NCBI GenBank assembly: GCA_035702985.1
Contig: DASSZD010000081.1
Coordinates: forward strand, 1 to 52,402
DNA from: JAKAXG01 sp035702985
GTDB lineage: Bacteria > Actinomycetota > Acidimicrobiia > Acidimicrobiales > Palsa-688
Length of the DNA stretch: 52,402 nucleotides
Direction of reading: 5' to 3'
The position numbers and the translations under genes are program-made. Each line of letters begins with the position of its first letter. Position 1 is the stretch's first letter. The notes beneath the pieces are model-generated. The model made no database searches and had not been told where the DNA came from. It saw only the letters and a list, made by a program, of their open reading frames with translations. This document shows, one piece after another, positions 16,714 to 25,829 of the stretch.

Positions 16714-18746
16714 CCCGTGGCGGGATCCGCTACGGCGGCGACTACAACCCCGAGCAGTGGCCGGAGGAGGTGTGGGCCGAGGACGTGGCCCTGATGGCGG
16801 AGGCCGGCGTCGACCTGGTCACCGTCGGGGTGTTCGCCTGGGGCGAACTGCAGTCCGGCCCCGGCCGGGACCTGGACGCCGGCTGGCTGGACCGCGTGCT
16901 GACCCTGCTGCACGACGGCGGGGTCGGCGTGGACCTGGCGACCGCCACGGCGTCCCCCCCGCCGTGGCTGGTCGCCGTCCACCCGGAAATCCTGCCGGTC
17001 ACCGCCACCGGTGTGCGGCTGTCACCCGGCGGCCGCCAGCACTACTGCCCGAGCTCACCGGCCTACCGGGCCGCCGCGGTGGACCTGGCGTCCCGCCTGG
17101 CCGAGCGCTACGGGGACCACCCGGCCCTGGAGCTGTGGCACATCGGCAACGAGTACGGCTGCCACGTGCCGGCCTGCTACTGCGACGTGTCGGCGGCGGC
17201 GTTCCGGACCTGGCTGAGGCGCCGCTACGACGACGACATCGACGGGCTGAACCGGGCGTGGGGCACCGCCTTCTGGAGCCAGCGGTACCGGTCCTTCGAC
17301 GAGGTGCTGCCGCCCCGGGCCGCCCCCACCTTCCCCAACCCGACCCACCAGCTGGACTACGCCCGGTTCAGCAACGACGAGTTGCTGGCCTGCTACGCGG
17401 CGGAGAAGGAGGTCCTCCGGGCGGCCACCCCCGCCGTGCCGGTGACCACCAACCTCATGGGCCTGTTCCGGCCCACCGACGGGTGGGCGTGGGCGGCGGC
17501 CATGGACCTGGTGTCGGTGGACCGCTACCCCGACCCCGCCGATCCCGACGCCCACGTGGGCGCCGCCCTGGTCGCCGATCTGACCCGGTCGCTCGGGAAC
17601 GGGCGGCCGTGGTACCTGATGGAACAGGCGCCCGGGGCGGTCAACTGGCGCGGTGTCAACGCCCCCAAGGCGAGAGGCCAGTTCCGGACCTGGAGCCTGC
17701 AGGCGGTGGCCCGGGGTGCGGACGCGGTGCTGCAATTCCAGTGGAGGGCGTCAGCCGCCGGCGCCGAGAAATTTCACAGCGGCATGCTCCCCCACGCCGG
17801 CACCGACACCCGCATGTGGCGGGATGTCGTCGCCCTCGGGGCCGACCTGCAACGCCTGCAGCCGGTGGCCGGCACCCCGGTGGGCGCCGACGCGGCCATG
17901 CTGCTCGACTGGGAGAGCTGGTGGGGCCTGGAGCTGGATTCGCACCCCTCGGCGGACCTGCGCCAGGCCGACCTGCTGGTCGAGATGTACCGCCCCCTGT
18001 TCGACGCCGGGATCGTGACCGACGTGGCCCATCCGGCGGCCGACCTGTCGGGATACCGCCTGGTCGTGGTCCCGTGGCTGTACCTGGTGAGCGACGCCGC
18101 CGCCGCCAACCTGGCCGGCTACGTCCGCGACGGGGGCGTCGCCGTGGTCACCTACTTCTCCGGGATCGTCGACCCCCACGACCGGATCCGCCTGGGCGGC
18201 TACCCGGCCCCGTGGCAGGACCTGCTGGGCCTGCGGGTGGAGGAGTTCGCGCCCATGGCACCCGGGGAGACCGACGGGTTGGCCGGCCCCCTGGCCCACC
18301 CCGGATCCACGGCCCGACGCTGGCAGGAGCGGGTCCAGGGGCGGGGAGCGCGGACGCTACTGACCGTCGCAACCGGCCCACTCACCGGCCAGGCGGCGGC
18401 CACCGTGCACGACCACGGCCGGGGCGCGGCCTACTACCTGGCCACCAGCCCCGACCCCGCCACCCTGGCCTCGGTGCTCGCCCACGCCGCCTCCCGGGCC
18501 GGTGTGGCCCCGGTCGCGCCGGTTCCGCCCGGGGTGGAAGCGGTGGGGCGCGGCGGTCACCTGTTCCTCATCAACCACAGCGACGGCGGCCGGTCGGTGG
18601 ACCTAGGTGACACTCGACGCCGGGACCTGCTCACCGGCTCGTTACTGTGTGGGGCCGTGGACATCGGCCCCGGCGAGGCCCTGGTGCTGGCCCCGGCGGG
18701 GGCGTCGGCGGTAACCCCGACCGAGGCGGCGAGCGGTGCTCGCTAG
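16710..18746 (+). CDS. Beta-galactosidase, GH42
   Basis: The 678-residue enzyme starts at TTG 16710, whose last two bases overlap the permease stop codon (TTGA), with GGGGAG 8-10 bases upstream. It opens IRYGGDYNPEQWPEEVW, as GH42 enzymes do. The acid/base is E148 in HIGNEYGCH and the nucleophile is E305 in YLMEQAPGAVNW. The CxC-rich zinc cluster region CHVPACYCD follows E148. A trimerisation domain and a short beta domain complete the usual architecture and length. It hydrolyses beta-galactosides, probably in the cytoplasm after uptake. Confidence 0.93.
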   Translation: MTRGGIRYGGDYNPEQWPEEVWAEDVALMAEAGVDLVTVGVFAWGELQSGPGRDLDAGWLDRVLTLLHDGGVGVDLATATASPPPWLVAVHPEILPVTATGVRLSPGGRQHYCPSSPAYRAAAVDLASRLAERYGDHPALELWHIGNEYGCHVPACYCDVSAAAFRTWLRRRYDDDIDGLNRAWGTAFWSQRYRSFDEVLPPRAAPTFPNPTHQLDYARFSNDELLACYAAEKEVLRAATPAVPVTTNLMGLFRPTDGWAWAAAMDLVSVDRYPDPADPDAHVGAALVADLTRSLGNGRPWYLMEQAPGAVNWRGVNAPKARGQFRTWSLQAVARGADAVLQFQWRASAAGAEKFHSGMLPHAGTDTRMWRDVVALGADLQRLQPVAGTPVGADAAMLLDWESWWGLELDSHPSADLRQADLLVEMYRPLFDAGIVTDVAHPAADLSGYRLVVVPWLYLVSDAAAANLAGYVRDGGVAVVTYFSGIVDPHDRIRLGGYPAPWQDLLGLRVEEFAPMAPGETDGLAGPLAHPGSTARRWQERVQGRGARTLLTVATGPLTGQAAATVHDHGRGAAYYLATSPDPATLASVLAHAASRAGVAPVAPVPPGVEAVGRGGHLFLINHSDGGRSVDLGDTRRRDLLTGSLLCGAVDIGPGEALVLAPAGASAVTPTEAASGAR

Positions 18747-19527
18747 CCAGCGGCGCCGGCATATCGCCGACGAGCTGACCCGCGCCGGCGCGGTGCGGGT
18801 GGCGGACCTGGCCGCCGCCCTGGGCGTGTCGGAGATGACCGTCCGGCGGGACCTGGAGCGCATGCAGGACGCCGGCGTGCTCACCAAGGTCCACGGCGGC
18901 GCCGTGCCGGTCGGCCGCAGCGCCGAGGAGCCGGGCTTCGACGCCAAACTGGCCCGGGCCACCGCCGAGAAGGCCGCCATCGCCCGGGCCGCCCTGACGG
19001 TGGTGCAGCCCGGCAGCTCGGTGGCCCTGTCGGCCGGCACCACCACCTGGTCCCTGGCCCGCCTGCTGCCGTCGGTGCCCGGCATCACGGTCCTCACCAA
19101 CTCCCTCAGCGCGGCGGCCGAACTGCACCGCCAGGACCCGGCCACCCCGGTGGTCCTGTCGGGCGGGGTGCGCACCCCCTCCGACGCCCTGGTCGGCCCG
19201 GTCGCCGACGCCTCCATCCGCTCCCTGTACGTGGACCTGCTGTTCCTCGGGGTGCACGGCATGGACCCCGAGGCCGGGTTCACCACCCCCAACCTGGCCG
19301 AGGCGGAGACCAACCGGACGCTGGTGGCCAACGCCCGGCGGGTGGTGGTCCTGGCCGACTCGACCAAGTGGCGCACCGTCGGCCTGTCGCGCATCGCCCC
19401 CCTCGACACCGCCGACGTGATCATCAGCGACGAGGGCCTGCCCGCCGAGGCCCGCCGGGTGCTGGCCGAGGCCGCCGAGCTCGTCCTGGTACCCCTCGGG
19501 GCCGACCGCGCCCTCGAGGCCGGATGA
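18736..19527 (+). CDS. DeoR-family transcriptional regulator
   Basis: The 263-residue regulator overlaps the GH42 3' end by 11 bases. The N-terminal winged helix reads RVADLAAALGVSEMTVRRDLERMQ, followed by the DeoR hinge VLTKVHGGAV. The C-terminal sugar-phosphate sensor domain has SAGTTTWSLA and LADSTKW. DeoR repressors respond to phosphorylated sugars, so galactose-1-phosphate or a related metabolite is a reasonable inducer. It probably controls the promoter at 13307-13335. Confidence 0.9.
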   Translation: MLASQRRRHIADELTRAGAVRVADLAAALGVSEMTVRRDLERMQDAGVLTKVHGGAVPVGRSAEEPGFDAKLARATAEKAAIARAALTVVQPGSSVALSAGTTTWSLARLLPSVPGITVLTNSLSAAAELHRQDPATPVVLSGGVRTPSDALVGPVADASIRSLYVDLLFLGVHGMDPEAGFTTPNLAEAETNRTLVANARRVVVLADSTKWRTVGLSRIAPLDTADVIISDEGLPAEARRVLAEAAELVLVPLGADRALEAG

Positions 19528-19736
19528 GCGCCCCCGGCGGAGGCGGCCCGACCGGGACGGAAGCCGCTCCGGACCGTCCGGACCCCGACCGCGGGAACGG
19601 CGCCGGCCCGGCCCGGCCGGCCCGGGCGGAGACGGTGCCGGCCCCGGCCCGGGCCCTGCTGCGCTCGAGCGAGGCCAAACCGGACGGCCGCCGGCTCACC
19701 CTGTACAGCCTGCTGCCGGGCCCGGACCGGCGGTGA
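19524..19736 (+). CDS. Small ORF between the DeoR gene and galT
   Basis: A 70-codon frame starts with an ATG that overlaps the DeoR stop (ATGA), and ends 12 bases before galT. The first 45 residues are Pro/Ala/Gly-rich. The tail ALLRSSEAKPDGRRLTLYSL resembles, in my recollection, the leading 'LADGRELIYFDD'-like segment that many actinobacterial GalT proteins carry before their catalytic fold. It may be a detached or frameshifted GalT N-terminus, or simply a coupling leader. Confidence 0.45.
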   Translation: MSAPGGGGPTGTEAAPDRPDPDRGNGAGPARPARAETVPAPARALLRSSEAKPDGRRLTLYSLLPGPDRR

Positions 19737-19748
19737 GCCGGTAGCGGC

Positions 19749-20728
19749 ATGACCGAACGGCGCTTCGATCCCACCACCGGCGAATGGGTCACCTTCGCCA
19801 CCCACCGCCAGAACCGCACCTACAAGCCGGCCGACTTCTGCCCGCTGTGCCCCACCCTGCCCGGGCGCGAGCCGACGGAGATCCCCTACCCCAGCTTCGA
19901 GGTGGTCACCTTCGACAACCTCTTCCCCTCGTACTCCCCCTGGCCGCCGGTCCCCGACGTGGAACCCACCGACCTGTACCCCACCGCCCCGGCCGCCGGG
20001 CGGTGCGAGGTGGTGGTGTACTCCGACGACCACACCGTCACCTTCTCGGAGCTGGACGGGGCGCGGGTGCGCATGCTGGTGGACGTGTGGGCCGACCGCA
20101 CCGCCGTCCTCGGCGCCGAAGCGGCCATCGACTACGTCATGCCGTTCGAGAACAAGGGCGAGACGGTGGGTACCACGCTCTCGCATCCCCACGGCCAGAT
20201 CTACGGCTACCCGGAGGTCCCGCCCCGGCCCCGCCGGGAACTGGAGGCGGCCCTGGCCCACCACGCCCGGGTGGGCCGGTGCGTGCACTGCGACGTGCTG
20301 GCCGCCGAGCTGGTCGACGGCCGGCGGGTGGTGGCGGCGGACGCCGGCTGGGTGGCGTGGGTGCCGTTCTGGGCCCGCTTCCCCTACGAGGTGCACGTGG
20401 CGCCCACCGCCCACCGTTCGGCGCTGCCCGAGCTCGACGACGCCGAGCGCGACGGGCTGGCCCACATCCTGTCGGTGGTGGCCCGCAGCTACGACCGGTT
20501 GTGGGGGTTCTCGCTGCCCTACGTGATGGCGTTCCACCAGCAGCCGACCGACGGCGACCCCGGGTGGGCGCCGGTCAGCCACCTGCACGTGGAGTTCGCC
20601 CCGCCCAACCGGGCCCCCGACCGGCTCAAGTACCTGGCCGGCTCCGAGCTGGCGGGCGGGGCGTTCGTCACCGACGTGGCGCCGGAGACGGCCGCCGCCG
20701 AGCTGCGGGCCGCCCGGCTGGCCCTGTC

Positions 20729-20732
<4 letters not shown>
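19749..20732 (+). CDS. galT: Galactose-1-phosphate uridylyltransferase
   Basis: The 327-residue Leloir-pathway enzyme moves UMP from UDP-glucose to galactose-1-phosphate. The active-site HPH is H146-P147-H148 in SHPHGQIYGYPEV. Zinc ligands C31 and C34 lie in FCPLCP. The N-terminus RRFDPTTGEWVTFATHRQNR is canonical. It overlaps galK by a GTGA stop-start. A 70-codon frame just upstream may encode an extra N-terminal element. Confidence 0.95.
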
Positions 20733-21943
<1,211 letters not shown>

Positions 21944-21948
21944 ACCGC

Positions 21949-22042
21949 CCGGCGGGTCAGCGCCGGCGGGTCAGCCCCGGACCGCGCCGGCGGATGCCGG
22001 CGGGTCAGCCCCGGACGGCGCCGGCGGATGCCGGCGGGTCAG
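21949..22042. repeat. GC-rich short repeats at the galK/DUF2892 junction
   Basis: The 12-mer CCGGCGGGTCAG occurs four times, at 21949, 21963, 21997 and 22031. The last two copies lie in a 34-bp direct repeat. It fills the space between the convergent galK and DUF2892 genes and reaches into the DUF2892 stop codon. No terminator-like T-run is seen. Confidence 0.7.
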
Positions 22043-22311
22043 ACGCCGGCGGGCGTCGACGGGCGTCCGGGCGGAGTCGGATACAGCGAGGAGCGCAGGC
22101 GGCACGCCCGTTTCAGGAACAGCGAGGCCGGGCAGGCCCGGACGCTCACGTACAGCCACTGGTTGACCCCCACGAAGGCGGTCAGCAGCAGGAACCAGGG
22201 CGAGACCGTGGCGGCCAGCAGGGCCGAGACCAGGGTGAAGGTCCCGCCCATGGCGAACAGGACCCGCTCCAACGGCCAGCGGGTGGACGGGGTGGGAACG
22301 GTGCTGCTCAT
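22039..22311 (-). CDS. DUF2892 small membrane protein
   Basis: The 90-residue protein has two predicted helices (VLFAMGGTFTLVSALLAATV and PWFLLLTAFVGVNQWL) and a Cys pair in VRACPASLFLKRAC. This is the DUF2892 domain, found alone or fused to rhodanese, as in YgaP. It starts within the stop of the ArsR gene (ATGA), so it is translationally coupled to it. The family is linked to sulfur-transfer functions, so a role in sulfide or persulfide handling is inferred. Confidence 0.78.
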   Translation of the reverse strand: MSSTVPTPSTRWPLERVLFAMGGTFTLVSALLAATVSPWFLLLTAFVGVNQWLYVSVRACPASLFLKRACRLRSSLYPTPPGRPSTPAGV

Positions 22312-22658
22312 CGGGTCGGTTGTCCTTCCATCTGTAGGAGCGCGTCGATCTCGGCGAGGTGGCGGCGCAGACCCCCGCACACCTGCTCGCAGAGATCGAA
22401 GAGGCTGTCGTCGGCGATCGAGTAGCGGGCCCGATTGCCGTCCCTGGCCCGGCTGACCATGCCGGCGTCCAGGAGCATGGCCAGATGCTTGGACACGTTC
22501 TGCTGGGAGGCGCCCGCCTCGACCTGCAGCTCCGCCACGGTGAGCGGTCCGCCCCGCAGGGCGTCCAGGAGCCGGATCCGGGTCGGCTCGCTGAGCACCC
22601 GGAAGCGCTGGGCGATCACCTCCACCAGAGCGTCGGGAAGCGGGGACGGCAGACCCAT
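22308..22658 (-). CDS. ArsR/SmtB-family repressor
   Basis: The 116-residue winged-helix protein has the recognition region VEAGASQQNVSKHLAMLLDAG and the wing RDGNRARYSIAD. Two cysteines occur in the C-terminal helix, in FDLCEQVCGGL. The classic arsenic or zinc site sequences (such as ELCVCDL) are absent, so a thiol-based or other sensor is possible. The start at 22658 fits the family better than the upstream in-frame codon inside the operator. It is coupled to DUF2892 and lies downstream of the hemerythrin gene. Confidence 0.85.
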   Translation of the reverse strand: MGLPSPLPDALVEVIAQRFRVLSEPTRIRLLDALRGGPLTVAELQVEAGASQQNVSKHLAMLLDAGMVSRARDGNRARYSIADDSLFDLCEQVCGGLRRHLAEIDALLQMEGQPTR

Positions 22659-22673
22659 GGCCCAGACGATACC

Positions 22674-22707
22674 ACAACTCCACAACTGTTCAGTTGTAGA
22701 AGTTGTA
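22674..22707. promoter_or_regulatory. Nested palindromic operator upstream of the ArsR gene
   Basis: ACAACTGTTCAGTTGT (22682-22697) is a perfect palindrome. It is flanked symmetrically by ACAACT on the left and AAGTTGT on the right, giving an extended dyad from 22674 to 22707. It lies 16 bases before the ArsR start, where an autoregulatory site is expected, and is A/T-rich against a G/C-rich background. Confidence 0.75.
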
Positions 22708-22712
22708 GGCGG

Positions 22713-23165
22713 TCAGCTGCCGCCACCCGCTTCCGCCTGGTTGATGCGGTCCCAGCTCGGGGCCGGAAGCCGTTGCAGGGCGTAGGGGAACAGGTCGTCC
22801 TCCTCCGCCTCGGCGTGGTCGGCCAGGTCCGCCAGGACCGCTCTCAGCCGCTCCGGCTGCAGAACCAGCTCGTCGGAGGCCAGCAACCCCCGCAGCTGCG
22901 CGTGCTGGGACATCAACCGCTCCAGCTCGCTCCCGGCGTCGCAGACGTCCCCGGCGGCGGCCAGCTCGGCGAACAGCCCGGCCTCCTCCTGCAGAGAGTG
23001 CCGCCGAAAACGGCCGGCCAGCTCCCCCATCAGCATCCGGGCCGTGTCCGGGTCGGCCGACTCCAGGGCCCGGCCCACCCGGTAGGCCAGGTCGGCCATG
23101 ACCGCGTGGTCGTCCATCAGCGCGGTGATAAGCGGTTCCGCCCCGCATCCGCAGTACGAGCACAT
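22713..23165 (-). CDS. Hemerythrin HHE domain protein with N-terminal cysteines
   Basis: The 150-residue protein opens MCSYCGCGAEPL. A four-helix hemerythrin domain follows, with ligands in MDDHAVM, FRRHSLQEEAGLF, MSQHAQLRG and LADHAEAEEDDLFPY. The start is supported by GAGGAGG. HHE proteins bind a di-iron centre and sense or repair using oxygen or NO. The CxxCxC N-terminus could bind metal or be redox-active. It is divergent from the membrane protein at 23390, with two DevR-like boxes between them. Confidence 0.85.
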   Translation of the reverse strand: MCSYCGCGAEPLITALMDDHAVMADLAYRVGRALESADPDTARMLMGELAGRFRRHSLQEEAGLFAELAAAGDVCDAGSELERLMSQHAQLRGLLASDELVLQPERLRAVLADLADHAEAEEDDLFPYALQRLPAPSWDRINQAEAGGGS

Positions 23166-23256
23166 CAAGGTCCTCCTCGAACCGACGGCCGGCCCTGGAG
23201 TCCGGGTCGGGCCGGGCCCGGTCCCCCCATGGTCGGTCCGGCCCGGGCCGTCCGGG

Positions 23257-23307
23257 AGGGCCGAAGGTCCTATCCGGACAAGTCAGGAACGAGGGACTTT
23301 CGCCCCT
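23257..23307. promoter_or_regulatory. Two DevR/DosR-like boxes between divergent genes
   Basis: AGGGCCGAAGGTCCT at 23257-23271 and AGGGACTTTCGCCCCT at 23292-23307 both resemble the GGGAC(C/T)TT-N-G(G/T)CCC-type sites of DosR/DevR response regulators. Their centres are about 35 bp apart. They lie between the hemerythrin gene and the membrane protein gene, so could serve either. No such regulator is encoded here, so the assignment is tentative. Confidence 0.4.
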
Positions 23308-23389
23308 GATCCGGAGGTCGGGGTGGGCGGAGAATGTGATTGCAGTAACAAGCGAGAGGCCGGATGGACCGGCCGGAACGGAGCCCGAG

Positions 23390-23995
23390 ATGCGTCGCAA
23401 GACCTTCGACACCCTTCTCACCGCCGGCGGAGTGGTGATCACCATCGTGCTGGTGGTCGCCGGCGCCCTCCTGCTGTGGGGCCACAATTTCGCCAACGAC
23501 AACGTCCGCACTCAGCTGGCCCAGCAGCAGATCTATGTCCCCGCCGCGGGTAGCTCGGCCCTGGCCAGCCCCAAGATCGGGCCCTACCTCAATCAGTACG
23601 CCGGCCAGGAGGTGCTGTCCGGTCCGGCCGCCAAGGCCTACGCCGACCACTTCATCGCCGTGCACCTCTCGGAGATGCCCTACAACGGCGTCTACTCCAA
23701 GGTGAGCGCGGCGGCTATGGCCGCCCCCAAGGGCAGCGCCCAGGCCACCCAGCTGCAGGCCGTCGAGACCACCGTGTTCCAGGGGACCACGCTCAGGGGT
23801 CTGCTCCTCGAGGCCTACGCCTTCTGGGAGATGGGCCAGATCGCTCTCATCGCCGCCATCGCCAGCTTCGTCGGCGCCGGCCTGATGCTGATCCTGTCGG
23901 TCCTCGGCATCTGGCACCTTCGGAAGGTCAACCCGAAGGAAGAGGTCCTGGCCCACACGCTGCACCTCGACGCCCCGCAGGTGGCCACCGTCTAG
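23390..23995 (+). CDS. Conserved actinobacterial membrane protein with two TM helices
   Basis: The 201-residue protein has one N-terminal helix (GGVVITIVLVVAGALLLWG) and one C-terminal helix (IALIAAIASFVGAGLMLIL). About 120 extracytoplasmic residues lie between, including FANDNVRTQLAQQQIY and TVFQGTTLRGLLLEAYAFW. I recall similar proteins in other actinobacteria but no known function. Nothing catalytic is visible. The ATG has GGAG upstream; the longer frame adds 18 residues without a Shine-Dalgarno. Confidence 0.75.
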   Translation: MRRKTFDTLLTAGGVVITIVLVVAGALLLWGHNFANDNVRTQLAQQQIYVPAAGSSALASPKIGPYLNQYAGQEVLSGPAAKAYADHFIAVHLSEMPYNGVYSKVSAAAMAAPKGSAQATQLQAVETTVFQGTTLRGLLLEAYAFWEMGQIALIAAIASFVGAGLMLILSVLGIWHLRKVNPKEEVLAHTLHLDAPQVATV

Positions 23996-24014
23996 GCGCC
24001 GCCTTCGGGCCCCC

Positions 24015-24068
24015 ACCCGGAGGGTCCGCCCGGACGAACGGGCTCCTCGGGTCGGGCACCCTCCGGGT
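24015..24068 (+). terminator. Nested stem-loop after the membrane protein gene
   Basis: ACCCGGAGGGT (24015-24025) pairs with ACCCTCCGGGT (24058-24068). A second stem GCCCG/CGGGC nests inside the loop. It begins 20 bases after the stop codon. It is placed where a terminator would be but has no T-tract, so it could instead be a processing or stabilising structure. Confidence 0.5.
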
Positions 24069-24101
24069 AGACATCCCGGCGATCCCACCCGAGACCTTCC
24101 A

Positions 24102-24132
24102 CTCGACCCGGAACCCCCGGTTCCGGGTCGAG
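24102..24132. repeat. Strong perfect hairpin, 14-bp stem
   Basis: CTCGACCCGGAACC (24102-24115), loop CCC, then GGTTCCGGGTCGAG (24119-24132). The stem is perfect and would fold in RNA from either strand. It stands 65 bases before the DegV-like start codon. It could be a terminator, attenuator or DNA operator, and no T-run follows. Confidence 0.7.
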
Positions 24133-24197
24133 CCGCGCCCGGGGGACGGACCGCTCCTAAGCTGCATCCCGCCACGTTGGCGTCGAGGAGGCCGGGT

Positions 24198-25052
24198 ATG
24201 GCCGCGGATACGGGGGTCGTTCAGGCGGGCGGGGACGGCAGCGGCCGACCGTCGACCGCGACCCGGGTCGTCACCGACGGCGCCGCCGATCTCCCGCCCG
24301 GCGCCCCCGCCGTGGCCGTGGTGCGGGGTCCGGTCCACGTCGGCGGCCGGGCCTGGGACGGCGACCCGGGCCGCTTCTGGGCCGGGATCGGGGCCGGTCA
24401 GGAGCTGCCGGCGACCGAGGCCCCGTCGGTGGAGCAGCTGACCGCGGCGTACACCGGCGCAGGGGAGGTCCTGGCGGTGCACGTGTCGAGCGAGCTGTCC
24501 CGTACGGTGGTCCACGCCCGGCAGGCCGCCGCCGCCGTCCGGTCCCCGGTCCGGGTGGTGGACAGCCGCTCCCTGAGCGTGGGGACCGGCCTGGTGGTGA
24601 TGGCCGCGGCGGAGGCCGTGGCCGCCGGGGTCGACGGGGACCGCCTGGCCGGGATGGTGGAGGGCTGGGTGGACCAGCTCCACGTGCACGCCGTGATCGA
24701 CGACGTCCGGTTCCTGGTCAACGGGGGCCGGGCCGGTCTGGTGGGACCCGGCGCCGGCCACCACGCCCGCCGCCGGGTGGTGGCTGTCAAGGGGCACGTG
24801 ATCCCCATCCGTCAGGTGCGTCACCGGGACGAGGCCATCGGGGAGCTGGTGGGCCACGCCCGGGAGCACGCCGCGGGCGGGGTGACCCGCTGGGCCGTCG
24901 GTCACGGTGACGCCGCCGACGTGGGGGAGTTCGTGGAGCGCATGATCGCCGTGTTCGGGTCCGGGCCCTCCTACGTCACCCTGCTCGGACCTCCCGTCGG
25001 CGCCCACATGGGCCCCCGGGCCCTGGTGGTCGGGTTCTTCTCCGGCGCCTAG
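24198..25052 (+). CDS. DegV-family fatty-acid-binding protein
   Basis: The 284-residue protein has the DegV start (RVVTDGAADLPP). It also shows the ligand-site segments PSVEQLTAAY, VLAVHVSSELSRTV, VRVVDSRSLSVGTGLVV and LVNGGRAG, followed by the C-terminal domain ending in GPRALVVGFF. DegV/FakB proteins bind fatty acids and present them to the FakA kinase. No fakA is present here. The ATG with AGGAGG nine bases upstream is chosen over an upstream TTG. Its stop overlaps the convergent DUF190 stop in CTAG. Confidence 0.82.
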   Translation: MAADTGVVQAGGDGSGRPSTATRVVTDGAADLPPGAPAVAVVRGPVHVGGRAWDGDPGRFWAGIGAGQELPATEAPSVEQLTAAYTGAGEVLAVHVSSELSRTVVHARQAAAAVRSPVRVVDSRSLSVGTGLVVMAAAEAVAAGVDGDRLAGMVEGWVDQLHVHAVIDDVRFLVNGGRAGLVGPGAGHHARRRVVAVKGHVIPIRQVRHRDEAIGELVGHAREHAAGGVTRWAVGHGDAADVGEFVERMIAVFGSGPSYVTLLGPPVGAHMGPRALVVGFFSGA

Positions 25053-25417
25053 CCGCCAGGCGGTTCGTCGTCGAGAGGGTGGGCCTCGCCCCGGCGGTAC
25101 AGGCGCACGTCGACGTCCTCCTCCACCACCAGGCCCTCCCCGATCATGCGGTCCAGGATGGGCACGAAGGCGTCTATGCGATGGGCCTCGTCGACGATCT
25201 GGATGAGGATGGGAAGGTCGTCCGAGGAGGACAGCAGCCGGGTGGTCTTGAGCCGCCCGGACGGGCCGAACCCCTCGATACCCCGGAAGATGCTGGCCCC
25301 GGCCAGGCCCTCCTCGCGGGCGTGCTCCAGGATGGCGTCGGCCAGGGAGTGGTGCCGGTACCGGGCGTCCTCGCCGATGAAGATGCTCAGCCGCTTGCCC
25401 TGGCTCTGCTCAGCCAT
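25049..25417 (-). CDS. DUF190 protein, fluoride-operon copy 2
   Basis: The 122-residue protein has the DUF190 pattern: LSIFIGEDARYRHHSLADAILEHA, then GLAGASIFRGIEGFG and LPILIQIVDEAHRIDAFVPIL. The fold is ferredoxin-like and PII-related. DUF190 genes are commonly found next to crcB. It is the last gene of the crcB-DUF190 operon, 40 bases after crcB. Its role may be to modulate the fluoride channel, but this is unproven. Confidence 0.85.
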   Translation of the reverse strand: MAEQSQGKRLSIFIGEDARYRHHSLADAILEHAREEGLAGASIFRGIEGFGPSGRLKTTRLLSSSDDLPILIQIVDEAHRIDAFVPILDRMIGEGLVVEEDVDVRLYRRGEAHPLDDEPPGG

Positions 25418-25457
25418 CAGCCCTCCCGGTGCCGGTGGCCGACAGTATTCCAGCCCG

Positions 25458-25829
25458 TCACACGATGGCGGCCAGCCCGATGCCGGCCCCCGCCGCGGCC
25501 AGGCCCACGGCCAGGGATCCGGCCACGTTCCACACGGCGGCGGACGTGGTGCCCTCCTCCAACAGCCGCAACGTCTCGTACGACAGGGTGCTGAAGGTGG
25601 TCAGCGCCCCGCAGAATCCCGTGCCCAGCACCGCGGTGGGCACCGGGCCCAGGCCGTGGTAGCTGGCCAGCCCGTCGAGCAGGCCCAGGATGAACGCGCC
25701 GGCGGCGTTGACCACGAAGGTTCCCCAGGGAAAAAGGCCCCGCCTCCCGGCGGTCACGATCTGGTCCACCACGAACCGGGTGGGGGCACCGATGAGGCCC
25801 CCGATACCGACCTCCACCAGCCCCGTCAT
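25458..25829 (-). CDS. crcB: Fluoride ion channel CrcB/Fluc, copy 2
   Basis: The 123-residue protein has four helices and the Fluc hallmarks GTFVVNAAGAFILGLL and GFCGALTTFSTLSYE, including the phenylalanine and Thr-Ser pore residues. It starts in the stop of the preceding DUF190 gene (ATGA). Fluc channels work as dual-topology homodimers or as paired heterodimers. The presence of two divergent copies in one operon suggests a pair. It lets fluoride leave the cytoplasm. Confidence 0.93.
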   Translation of the reverse strand: MTGLVEVGIGGLIGAPTRFVVDQIVTAGRRGLFPWGTFVVNAAGAFILGLLDGLASYHGLGPVPTAVLGTGFCGALTTFSTLSYETLRLLEEGTTSAAVWNVAGSLAVGLAAAGAGIGLAAIV

